From JBFHRB01 sp041591915 (GTDB lineage Bacteria > Actinomycetota > Nitriliruptoria > Nitriliruptorales > Nitriliruptoraceae): a stretch of DNA of 8,730 bases. This document shows positions 1 to 5,865 of the stretch, piece after piece. The stretch's first letter is position 1. Every line of letters starts with the position of its first letter. Where the stretch lies: NCBI GenBank assembly GCA_041591915.1, contig JBFHRB010000143.1, positions 1 to 8,730 on the forward strand. Direction: 5' to 3'. The notes under the pieces were generated by a model that was not told the DNA's origin, did no database searches, and was given only the letters and a program-made list of their open reading frames with translations. The position numbers and the translations under genes are program-made.

Positions 1-725
1 CGGGCGGCCAGCTCTACGGCGAGTTCGACGCGCTGGGGTTCGCCACCATCGCCGAGGCCCTCACCCCTGACCCTGACGGCCTCGAACCCTCGCTCGACGA
101 CGACGCTCGCGGCCGCAACCACGAGCGGCTCGGCCGCCAGCGCGCCGACCGACTCCTCGCACTGTGCGATGCCTGGCTCGCCGGAACGACTAGCGGCGAA
201 CGTCAGCCGCGCAAGGCGAAGCCGAAGGTGCTGGTCACCTGTGACCTCGAGACCATGCTCGACCTCGCCCACCGCCCTGCGCACCTGCTCACCACTCTCA
301 CCGGCGGACGGCTCCGGATCACCGGGGCCGCCGCGCGCCGGTTGGTCGACGACGACGGGGCGGCCCTGCGGCTGATCGTGCTGGATGACCACGGCGAGGT
401 CCTGGGCGTGGGACGCCAGACCCGCATCCCACCCGGCTGGCTCCGCGACGCCGCACGCGTCCTGCATTCGACCTGCGTTCACCCGGGCTGTCGACGCCCC
501 GCGCGCACTGCCGATCTCGATCACGCCCACGAGTGGCGACACGGCGGACCCACCGACCTGCCCAACCTCGCCCCGACGTGCCGGCGACACCACACGGCCA
601 AGACCGACGGTCGCTGGACCCACACCCACAACGGTGACGGCACCCGCACATGGCGACACACCACCAGCGACACCGCCCTCGCCCTCGTGGCCGACACTGC
701 CCGGCTTGAGCGAAGACCCCGCTGA
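1..725 (+). CDS. DUF222 / HNH endonuclease domain protein (13E12-repeat family), 5' partial
   Basis: The frame is open from base 3 and ends at TGA 723-725, giving 240 visible residues; the start lies left of the window. The C-terminal third is a textbook HNH nuclease fold. A CxxxxC pair (from base 474) is followed by a DLDH motif (His at 522-524), W-x-x-GG-x-T, an NL pair and a final C-x-x-HH, i.e. the zinc-binding and catalytic His/Asn framework. The region before it, with an alanine- and leucine-rich stretch ending in a VLGVGR-type motif and 'IPPGW', matches the end of the DUF222 domain that precedes HNH in the actinobacterial 13E12-repeat family. Such genes are usually 400-500 codons long and often multicopy; their function is poorly defined, though nuclease activity on DNA is likely. 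A GTG at 228 could serve as an internal start, but the family domain continues upstream, so I read the gene as truncated only by the window edge. It is unrelated to the flagellar genes. Confidence 0.88.
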   Translation, partial: GGQLYGEFDALGFATIAEALTPDPDGLEPSLDDDARGRNHERLGRQRADRLLALCDAWLAGTTSGERQPRKAKPKVLVTCDLETMLDLAHRPAHLLTTLTGGRLRITGAAARRLVDDDGAALRLIVLDDHGEVLGVGRQTRIPPGWLRDAARVLHSTCVHPGCRRPARTADLDHAHEWRHGGPTDLPNLAPTCRRHHTAKTDGRWTHTHNGDGTRTWRHTTSDTALALVADTARLERRPR

Positions 726-742
726 CCCGACCAGCCGCCACC

Positions 743-775
743 CACCCGGTGCGCGGCCGATCGCCATGCGCGGCA
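743..775. repeat. 33-bp perfect direct repeat, copy 1, hairpin-forming
   Basis: These 33 bases recur exactly at 1342-1374. The unit begins CACCCGGTGCGCGG and ends CCATGCGCGGCA. Within it TGCGCGGC occurs twice (750-757 and 767-774). The unit can also fold: GCGC-GGC (751-757), loop CGATC (758-762), GCC (763-765), a two-base AT bulge, then GCGC (768-771). This copy sits 18 bp after the HNH gene stop and 39 bp before the lipoprotein start. It resembles an interspersed extragenic repeat (REP-like), but the class is inferred. Confidence 0.85.
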
Positions 776-803
776 GAATGCTCGTGCCCGCCGTGTACAG
801 CAC

Positions 804-807
804 AGGA
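804..807 (+). promoter_or_regulatory. Ribosome binding site that sets the lipoprotein start
   Basis: AGGA lies 7 nt before ATG 815. It supports that start over the in-frame GTG at 749, which falls inside the direct repeat and has no Shine-Dalgarno-like sequence at normal spacing. Confidence 0.6.
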
Positions 808-814
808 ACAGCGG

Positions 815-1261
815 ATGAAGTTCCGGCGCCTCACCGCCGCGGCCAGCGTGGTCCTCGCGATGCTCGTAGCCGCGTGTGCACGAACTCCGGACCCACGCGG
901 GCTGGCGATCATCGGCTACGACGAAGCACACGTCGCGCTGGAGGCGTACGAGCGTGACGACGGAGTCCGGTGGGGCGACTGGCTCGACGGCCGCTACGCG
1001 CAGGTGTGCGGCGGTGTGGTGCCTGAGGTCCAGTATCTCTCGACGGCGTTCGGCGACGGCACGCGAACCATCGTCGTGCTCGTGGTGCCCGAGTACTTCA
1101 GCGACTGCGGCACGGCCCTGAAGGACAAGCTCGCGTTCGCGAAGGTTCGCAACTCGGTCAACGGCGTTGTCGTGGAACCCCTCGCTGATGACGACGCGTT
1201 CTGGCCAGACAATCTTGGTGCGCAGTGGTTCCGAGAGTTCTGGGCAGGACGTGCCCCCTGA
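815..1261 (+). CDS. Small predicted lipoprotein of unknown function
   Basis: This gene encodes 148 residues, starting at an ATG with AGGA 7 nt upstream. The N-terminus is a clear type II signal peptide: a basic start (MKFRR), a hydrophobic core (residues 6-18) and a lipobox V18-A19-A20-C21, so the protein is probably lipidated on Cys21 and anchored on the outer face of the membrane. The mature part is about 128 residues and contains two further cysteines (Cys65, Cys98) that could form a disulfide, a strongly hydrophobic beta-like stretch TIVVLVVPEYF (85-95), and an acidic, Trp-rich C-terminus (Trp130, Trp138, Trp143). I do not recognise a family. It is transcribed toward the flagellar operon and away from the HNH gene, and is bracketed by the two 33-bp repeats, which suggests it may be an inserted or mobile unit. 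No confident promoter is visible in the 89 bp upstream. Being a real gene is likely; any role is unknown. Confidence 0.8.
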   Translation: MKFRRLTAAASVVLAMLVAACARTPDPRGLAIIGYDEAHVALEAYERDDGVRWGDWLDGRYAQVCGGVVPEVQYLSTAFGDGTRTIVVLVVPEYFSDCGTALKDKLAFAKVRNSVNGVVVEPLADDDAFWPDNLGAQWFREFWAGRAP

Positions 1262-1341
1262 CGAACCTCGTCCCAACCAGCCGGCGTAGCCGATGCGCTT
1301 CCGGCCCACGAGAGCTCCGCGACTCGACGGGGGCTCGCCTT

Positions 1342-1374
1342 CACCCGGTGCGCGGCCGATCGCCATGCGCGGCA
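1342..1374. repeat. 33-bp perfect direct repeat, copy 2
   Basis: Identical to 743-775 and in the same orientation, with repeat starts 599 bp apart. The same bulged hairpin can form at 1350-1370. It lies 80 bp after the lipoprotein stop and 8 bp before the flagellar terminator hairpin. After this copy, GGAACAGCG (1376-1384) also matches 805-813 downstream of copy 1 at a different offset. That may be chance or a remnant of a longer, indel-containing repeat. Confidence 0.85.
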
Positions 1375-1382
1375 CGGAACAG

Positions 1383-1417
1383 CGACGGGCCGCCCCCGGG
1401 GGTGGGGCGGCCCGTCG
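1383..1417. terminator. Strong GC hairpin between convergent genes, probable terminator
   Basis: A perfect 14-bp stem (1383-1396 paired with 1404-1417; the left arm reads CGACGGGCCGCCCC) closes a 7-nt loop (1397-1403). It lies 45 nt past the flgE stop on the - strand and 121 nt past the lipoprotein stop on the + strand. Neither side has a true T tract (the - strand continues CTGTTCC), which is common for terminators in high-G+C actinomycetes. It most probably ends the flagellar transcript and may act in both directions. Confidence 0.8.
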
Positions 1418-1462
1418 GTGTCAGGGTGGCGATCCTGAGCTACCGGGTGGTCCCGTCAGCGA

Positions 1463-2704
1463 TCATCGCTTCAGGTTGATGAGCTCGTTCAGCAGTTCGT
1501 CGGACGTGGTGATCGCCCGCGAGTTCGCCTGGAACCCGCGCTGGGCGATGATCATGTTCGTGAACTCCTGGGCGAGGTCGACGTTGGACGCCTCGACCGC
1601 GCCGGCGACGAGCGGGCCGTGCAACGGCCCTGACGGCCGGCCGATCAACGGGACGCCGGAGTTCGCCGACTCGGCGAAGAAGCTCTCTCCCTCGCGCCCG
1701 AGGCCACCGGGGTTCGTGAACGTCGCCAGTGCGATGTAGGCGAGGATCTTGTTCTTGCCGTTGCTGAACCGGCCGGTGATCGCGCCATCCGCGCCGATCT
1801 CGATGCCCGACAGCGTGCCCTTGGCATTGCCGTCGGCACCAAGGGCGTTCAGCGTCGCCACGCCGCCGAACTGCACGACCGGCACCTGGCCGGCGAGGTC
1901 CAGCGTGATGTCCTGGGCGCCGGCACCACCGGGGAAGACCACGTCGTCGAGCAGGATCGTCGGGGCGCTGGTCAGGTTGCCGTCGGTGTCGAAGGTCATC
2001 GCCGTGGGGCCCAGGCCGCTCACCGCCGTCGCGCCTGCCGGGAGCGTCACCGTCACCTCCCAGGCGTTCACGCCGGTCTTCACGAAGTCGGCGATGACCT
2101 CGTGCGGGTTCCCAAGGGTGTCGAAGACCGAGATCGTGGCACGGATGCTGTCACCGACGAGCGCCTCGGCCGGCAGGCTCCCGCCGTACTCGATGATCGA
2201 GGTCGGCACCGGGTCGATCGTCTGCCCTGCCGGAACGCTGAGATCCTCGAGCGGCGCGTTGAAGTCGACCGCGCCCGTCAGCGGGTCGACCATCCAGCCC
2301 TGCAGGATCCCGCCGGTCGGCCCGCTCAGGTTGCCGACCTGATCGAGGTTGAGCGTCCCGGAGCGGGTGTACCGCTCCTGGCCAGCGACGTTCATGATCA
2401 GGAACCCCGCACCGTCGATGGCGACGTCGGTGGCGCGCCCGGTGAGCTGGGTCGCGCCCTGCGTGAAGATGGTGTCGATCGAGGCCGCCTGGACGCCCAG
2501 CCCGATCTGCATCGGGTTGACGCCCGCACGAGGTGGCTCGATCCCTGAGGCACCTCGCAGGACCTGCGAGATCGCCTCCTGGAACGTCGCACGGCTGGCC
2601 TTGAAGCCGGACGTGTTGACGTTGGCGATGTTGTTGCTGACGACGTCCATCATGATCTGGTGCGAACGCAGACCAGAGACGCCACTGAACATGGAGCGGA
2701 GCAT
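1463..2704 (-). CDS. flgE: Flagellar hook protein FlgE
   Basis: This 413-residue protein is the subunit of the hook, the flexible joint outside the cell that links rod and filament. The N-terminus (residues 1-45) has the flagellar axial-protein signature, with the SNNIANVNTSGFK motif (23-35). The C-terminus (371-413) carries the matching coiled-coil segment EASNVDLAQEFTNMI...QRGFQANSRAITTSDELLNEL. The central part is hook-like rather than rod-like: a DTLGNPHEV motif (195-203) and a long variable domain, consistent with FlgE; FlgF and FlgG are only about 250-260 residues. It contains no cysteine. The start is ATG 2704 with GGGAG (2714-2718) 9 nt upstream. It is the last gene of the operon, 83 nt after flgD, and its stop is followed by a terminator hairpin. 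The protein is exported by the flagellar type III apparatus and polymerises under the FlgD cap. Confidence 0.95.
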   Translation of the reverse strand: MLRSMFSGVSGLRSHQIMMDVVSNNIANVNTSGFKASRATFQEAISQVLRGASGIEPPRAGVNPMQIGLGVQAASIDTIFTQGATQLTGRATDVAIDGAGFLIMNVAGQERYTRSGTLNLDQVGNLSGPTGGILQGWMVDPLTGAVDFNAPLEDLSVPAGQTIDPVPTSIIEYGGSLPAEALVGDSIRATISVFDTLGNPHEVIADFVKTGVNAWEVTVTLPAGATAVSGLGPTAMTFDTDGNLTSAPTILLDDVVFPGGAGAQDITLDLAGQVPVVQFGGVATLNALGADGNAKGTLSGIEIGADGAITGRFSNGKNKILAYIALATFTNPGGLGREGESFFAESANSGVPLIGRPSGPLHGPLVAGAVEASNVDLAQEFTNMIIAQRGFQANSRAITTSDELLNELINLKR

Positions 2705-2787
2705 GTGGGTGATCTCCCGTGCTCACCCGTCCGTGGAGTCTCGACGGCCGACCGGTCCGTGGTCGCCCGTGGTTCTTGAAGGTCGTG
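2705..2787 (-). other. flgD-flgE intergenic spacer with repeated CCGTGG
   Basis: This is the only gap longer than 14 nt inside the flagellar cluster. On the + strand it holds CCGTGG at 2731, 2757 and 2767 (CCACGG on the coding strand) and an 8-bp palindrome GACCGGTC (2750-2757). It ends with the flgE ribosome binding site. I see no convincing -10/-35 pair or sigma-28-type promoter. It could hold a leader or an extra promoter for the highly used hook gene; this is inference. Confidence 0.35.
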
Positions 2788-3264
2788 TCAGGCCGTGATC
2801 GGCGGATCGGCTGGTGGTGGGGTCGCCGGTGGTGCGGGCGTCTGTGCGGCCGCACCACCGACGCGGCTGGTGTCGTCCAGTGAGATCTGTCGGCCTCCGA
2901 CCACCAACTGGGGGCCATCGGCGGTGAAGAGGACCTCGTCGACGGTGCCCTCGACGAACGCGCCATCCGGCGTGATCGCGCTGACCTCCTTGCCGACGAG
3001 GCTCGAGGCCAGCACGACCTCCTGGAAGCCCATCAGCTGCTGCTGGGTGGTGGCGATCTGCTTCAGCGTCTCGACCTGGGTGAACATCGCGGTCTGCTGC
3101 AGCATCGCGGTCTGGTCGGTGGGCTCGAGCGGGTTCTGGTAGCGCAGCTGCGCGACGAGCAGCTGCAGGAACGCGTCGCTGCCCATCTGGTCGAAGGCGC
3201 TCTGTGCGGCCGCGGCGGTCGAGTTCGCGCCCGCAGCGTTCGCGCCGCTGATGTCGCCGATCAT
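2788..3264 (-). CDS. flgD: Hook-capping protein FlgD, short form with proline-rich tail
   Basis: FlgD sits as a scaffold at the tip of the growing hook and guides FlgE addition. Residues 25-72 contain the family's N-terminal signature: FLQLLVAQLRYQNPLEP (32-48), then a Gln/Thr-rich helix (TDQTAMLQQTAMFTQVETL). This is followed by ASSLVGKEV (86-94) and a compact beta region (95-135; FVEGTVDEV, LVVGGRQISLDD) that fits the Tudor-like part. At 158 residues it is much shorter than the enterobacterial protein (about 230) and lacks room for the full Ig-like domain; short forms are usual in Gram-positive bacteria. The last 20 residues are a Pro/Ala tail (TPAPPATPPPADPP). It has no cysteine. The ATG start has a strong GGGAGG (3271-3276) with 6-nt spacing, directly after the fliK stop, so it is expressed with fliK. 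Confidence 0.93.
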   Translation of the reverse strand: MIGDISGANAAGANSTAAAAQSAFDQMGSDAFLQLLVAQLRYQNPLEPTDQTAMLQQTAMFTQVETLKQIATTQQQLMGFQEVVLASSLVGKEVSAITPDGAFVEGTVDEVLFTADGPQLVVGGRQISLDDTSRVGGAAAQTPAPPATPPPADPPITA

Positions 3265-3278
3265 GGTCAGCCTCCCGT

Positions 3279-4835
3279 CTACAGGCGCAGCGCGCCGTCG
3301 TCGGTGCGTGTCAGACCGCCTCGCGAGCGCTCCCCCGCCGGAGTCGCCGCGGCCACGTCACGGCCATGCTGCCCGCGAGTTGCGCTGCCTCCTGGCTCCT
3401 CGTCGTCGCTGCCCAGCTCAGGACGCGCGCCGCGGTCCTCGGCGAAGCTGCCGAGATCCATGCCTCGCTGCCGGAGCGACTCGCCGAGCTGCTGGCCGAG
3501 GTCGCCGAGATCGGCCGCGAGGTCACCGCGAGCGACGACGTGGACGCCGTCGCCGCGCATCGCGATGGTCAGTCGCAGGCCGTTCGCGTCGGGCAGTTCG
3601 ATGGTCACCTGTCGGGGCGGCGGCGCGTTGCGCAGCTGCTCGACGGCCTCGACGATCCGTTGGACGATGGCCGAGCCGACGTGGAGGCCGCGACCACCGG
3701 AGCTCGAGACCGCGGCAGGTGCGGCGGCTGGCGCGGCGAAGGGGGTTGCGGCGTCGACGAACGGGGCCGCCACGTCGGGCGGGGTCGCCGACGGGGTCGC
3801 CTCGGTCGTGGGGGTCACGGAGGCCACGTCAGCGACGGATGTCGCCCCTTGGTCGGCCGGGACGGCGGTCGAAGCAGGCGCCCCCGTCAGCGCCTCGGCC
3901 GGTCCCGAGCCCTCGGTCGGCGTGACGCCGATGGGCTGCGACGCGGACGAGGCCTCGGCCGGTACGGGTGTCCCCGCACCAGCTCCAGCGCGGTCGTTTG
4001 CCGTCACCACTGGCGCCGTTGCCGAGGCCGACGGGGCGATCGCGTCCGGCGAGGACTCGCCCCCGCCGACAAGGCTGTCCGGTGCGGCTGTGCCCGCGAG
4101 GTCCGCCGAACCCGGATCGAGCGCCTCGCCGGAGTCCGGGGACGGCTGGCCGCCCGGCGCTGCGCCGGCGTCGAGGATCGGGCCATCCTCGCCCGGCGTC
4201 CGGATCATGGGAGCGAGCTCGGGGGCATCGCTGCCGTCGGTCGGAGGAGTCGTGCTCGCATCGGCCTCGGGCGTCGGGGCCACGGTGCCGGCCGCAGCGA
4301 CGAACGCGGCGATCGCCTCGCGAACCTCTCGGCCCGCCTGGGCGAGGACGGCGACCTCTCTCCCGCGTGCCTGGTCCCCTTCGGCGAGCAGCTGGAGCTC
4401 GGCGAGCGTGGCGCCGACGGCGAGCGGTGTGTCCTCGTCGACCTGCGCGAGCAGCGCCTCGAGTCCGGCTTCCTCGATCGCGCCCAGCACGGCCGGAGCC
4501 GTCGTCGCGCTGGCCGCGAGGTCGGCGACGTCGGCGAGCAGCTGGCCCGCAGCCTCGGCATCGGCGAGTTCCGCGTCGGCTCCGCCGGCGGGCGCGAACA
4601 GCGCGGTCGCGAGGTCCATCGGCGCCGCTGGGGCATCGGTCGGGGGCGCGCCACCGACCTGGGCGGCTCGCGCAGCAGCGCCGCCCACGCGTGCGGCGCG
4701 GGCGACCTCGGCGTGAAGGAGCTCCGCAAGCGTCTGGCCGAATCCCGGTCCGGCGTCGCCGGCGGCTGGCTTCGCGGCGGCGGCCGGGGTGTCACCCACG
4801 GCGGCGGCGAGCGGGAGCATCATGGGATCGATCAT
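3279..4835 (-). CDS. fliK: Flagellar hook-length control protein FliK
   Basis: FliK is a secreted ruler that measures hook length and then switches the export gate (FlhB) from hook to filament substrates. The 518-residue product has the expected two-part build. A long, low-complexity, Ala/Pro/Ser/Thr/Gly-rich N-terminal and central region (about 1-380) would be the extended ruler. A compact C-terminal domain (about 400-465) matches the Flg_hook family: RQVTIELPDANGLRLTIAM, then VHVVARGDLAADLGDLGQQL and ESLRQRGMDL. A hydrophilic tail of about 50 residues follows. The protein has no Cys, Trp or Tyr. ATG 4835 is chosen because GGAGG (4843-4847) lies 7 nt upstream and the ATGA overlaps the stop of the transglycosylase gene; ATGs four and five codons later are less well placed. 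Position before flgD supports the call. The long open frames on the opposite strand here are composition artefacts. Confidence 0.9.
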   Translation of the reverse strand: MIDPMMLPLAAAVGDTPAAAAKPAAGDAGPGFGQTLAELLHAEVARAARVGGAAARAAQVGGAPPTDAPAAPMDLATALFAPAGGADAELADAEAAGQLLADVADLAASATTAPAVLGAIEEAGLEALLAQVDEDTPLAVGATLAELQLLAEGDQARGREVAVLAQAGREVREAIAAFVAAAGTVAPTPEADASTTPPTDGSDAPELAPMIRTPGEDGPILDAGAAPGGQPSPDSGEALDPGSADLAGTAAPDSLVGGGESSPDAIAPSASATAPVVTANDRAGAGAGTPVPAEASSASQPIGVTPTEGSGPAEALTGAPASTAVPADQGATSVADVASVTPTTEATPSATPPDVAAPFVDAATPFAAPAAAPAAVSSSGGRGLHVGSAIVQRIVEAVEQLRNAPPPRQVTIELPDANGLRLTIAMRGDGVHVVARGDLAADLGDLGQQLGESLRQRGMDLGSFAEDRGARPELGSDDEEPGGSATRGQHGRDVAAATPAGERSRGGLTRTDDGALRL

Positions 4836-5425
4836 CGAGCGGCCTCCAGCTGATCGAGGTATCCGAGGACACGCGGCACGTAGGCCCGCGTCTCGGCGAT
4901 GTCGGGGATGGCACCGGCCGTGGCGACGCGGCCCGGCCCTGCGTTGTAGGCGGCGAGGGCGAGGTCGACCCGGCCGAAGCGGTCGAGTTGCTCCCGCAGG
5001 TACCGAGCGGCCCCACGAAGGTTGTCCGCCGGGTCCCGAGGGTCCACCCCGAGGGCTGCGGCCGTGCCCGGCATGAGTTGCCCGAGGCCGATCGCGCCGG
5101 CGTGGGACACCGCGCTCGGGGTGAAGTCGGACTCGGCCCAGACCACCGAGGCCAGGAGCCTCGGGTCGACGCCTGCCTCGGCGGCCGCCTGCTCGATGAG
5201 CGGGACGAACGGCCGGGCGCGGTCAGGGAGTCGGCCTGCCCAGGCGACACCGCGGGGGTCCTGGCGCGCCGGGGTCATCCACGCCGCTGACCGGGTGGAG
5301 CTGTTGCCTCGCGCGCCCGTTGCCTCGGCGAGGGCCGCCTCGAACGACGAGGCCTCGACGGGTGAGGGGAATCGCGCCTGAATCTCGGCGATCCGGCTCT
5401 GCACGGCGGCGAGGGCGGCGGTCAC
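4832..5425 (-). CDS. Flagellar-operon SLT-type lytic transglycosylase
   Basis: This 197-residue protein should cleave peptidoglycan glycan strands, presumably to let the rod through the wall. The SLT domain occupies about residues 70-190. Its landmarks are VDPRLLASVVWAESDF with likely catalytic Glu98, the GLGQLMPGTA loop (113-122), DNLRGAARYL (134-143) and the AAYNAGPG motif (158-165). The first 20 residues (AAVQSRIAEIQARF) look like an amphipathic helix, not a Sec signal peptide. With its place between fliJ and fliK, this suggests export through the flagellar type III apparatus, as for FlgJ-type enzymes; that route is inferred. The GTG 5425 start is chosen because it overlaps the fliJ stop (GTGA), has GGAG 8 nt upstream and begins where homology-like sequence begins. 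The frame stays open for a further 990 bases upstream, but there it is an out-of-frame shadow of fliJ and fliI. Its stop overlaps the fliK start (ATGA). Confidence 0.9.
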   Translation of the reverse strand: MTAALAAVQSRIAEIQARFPSPVEASSFEAALAEATGARGNSSTRSAAWMTPARQDPRGVAWAGRLPDRARPFVPLIEQAAAEAGVDPRLLASVVWAESDFTPSAVSHAGAIGLGQLMPGTAAALGVDPRDPADNLRGAARYLREQLDRFGRVDLALAAYNAGPGRVATAGAIPDIAETRAYVPRVLGYLDQLEAAR

Positions 5426-5865
5426 AGCCCGGGCTCCATCTCGGGGTTGCGGGCACGCATGAGGAGCACGAGCTCGTCCATCGCGAGGTCGGCGGCGATG
5501 CGCGCCTGCGCCAACGCCTCGGCGGTACGCCGCTCGGAGAGGCGTTCGACGCTGCGGCGGCGACCGCGGCGGTCGGTGAGCTCGCGGCGGGCGCTGATGC
5601 GGTACTCGAGGTTTCGTTCGTACTCGGCCTCGGCCTCGGCGAGGAGCTCGCTCGACCGCATGCCCTGCAGGAAGAAGGCGAACAACAGCTTGGGCGGGAG
5701 CGAGTCGGCTGGCGACTGCAGGTCGTCGAGCTCCTGCCGCCGCTGTGCCATCTCCTCCTCCGAGGCGGCGACGGCGTGCTCGGCCTCGACGAGGTGCGCC
5801 CGGGCCCGGTCCTCCTCCAGCTTGCGGAGGCGGATGACGGTGCCGAGGCGGTCGCGCTTGCTCAT
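5422..5865 (-). CDS. fliJ: Flagellar export protein FliJ
   Basis: FliJ is the small coiled-coil stalk of the export ATPase; it sits in the centre of the FliI ring and contacts FlhA. The 147-residue product is almost wholly helical and highly charged. One heptad-like stretch runs over 8-52 (RKLEEDRARAHLVEAEHAV...QRRQELDDL) and a second over 70-135. They are joined by a short proline/phenylalanine segment (57-69, PPKLLFAFFLQG). This two-helix layout and length match the FliJ family (about 145-150 residues), whose sequence is poorly conserved; the assignment leans on position after fliI. ATG 5865 overlaps the fliI stop (ATGA) with only a weak AGGCGG (5873-5878) upstream, so translation is probably coupled to fliI. 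It has no cysteine. The stop overlaps the transglycosylase start (GTGA). Confidence 0.88.
   Translation of the reverse strand: MSKRDRLGTVIRLRKLEEDRARAHLVEAEHAVAASEEEMAQRRQELDDLQSPADSLPPKLLFAFFLQGMRSSELLAEAEAEYERNLEYRISARRELTDRRGRRRSVERLSERRTAEALAQARIAADLAMDELVLLMRARNPEMEPGL
5434..5437 (-). promoter_or_regulatory. Ribosome binding site that sets the transglycosylase start
   Basis: GGAG on the - strand, 8 nt before GTG 5425 and inside the last codons of fliJ. It supports the short 197-codon gene rather than the 527-codon open frame. Confidence 0.6.

Noticed and set aside
749..814. Longer N-terminus for the lipoprotein from GTG 749
   Set aside because: It would put 22 residues before the signal peptide and start inside the 33-bp repeat with no ribosome binding site. 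The ATG at 815 gives a clean lipoprotein signal.
743..1374. Reading the two 33-bp repeats as a CRISPR array
   Set aside because: There are only two copies, 566 bp of sequence with a gene lies between them, and no cas gene is present.
743..1374. Reading the repeats as insertion-sequence ends
   Set aside because: The repeats are direct, not inverted, and the gene between them has a lipoprotein signal and no transposase features.
521..1375. 284-codon open frame on the - strand across the HNH and lipoprotein genes
   Set aside because: It is antisense to two supported genes, crosses both intergenic repeats and shows no domain.
3304..4853. Two very long open frames (470 and 495 codons) on the + strand opposite fliK
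   Set aside because: They are antisense to a gene with sound start, ribosome binding site, operon position and a recognisable C-terminal domain. Their Arg/Ala/Gly/Ser-rich translations show no family features and arise from GC-rich codon bias.
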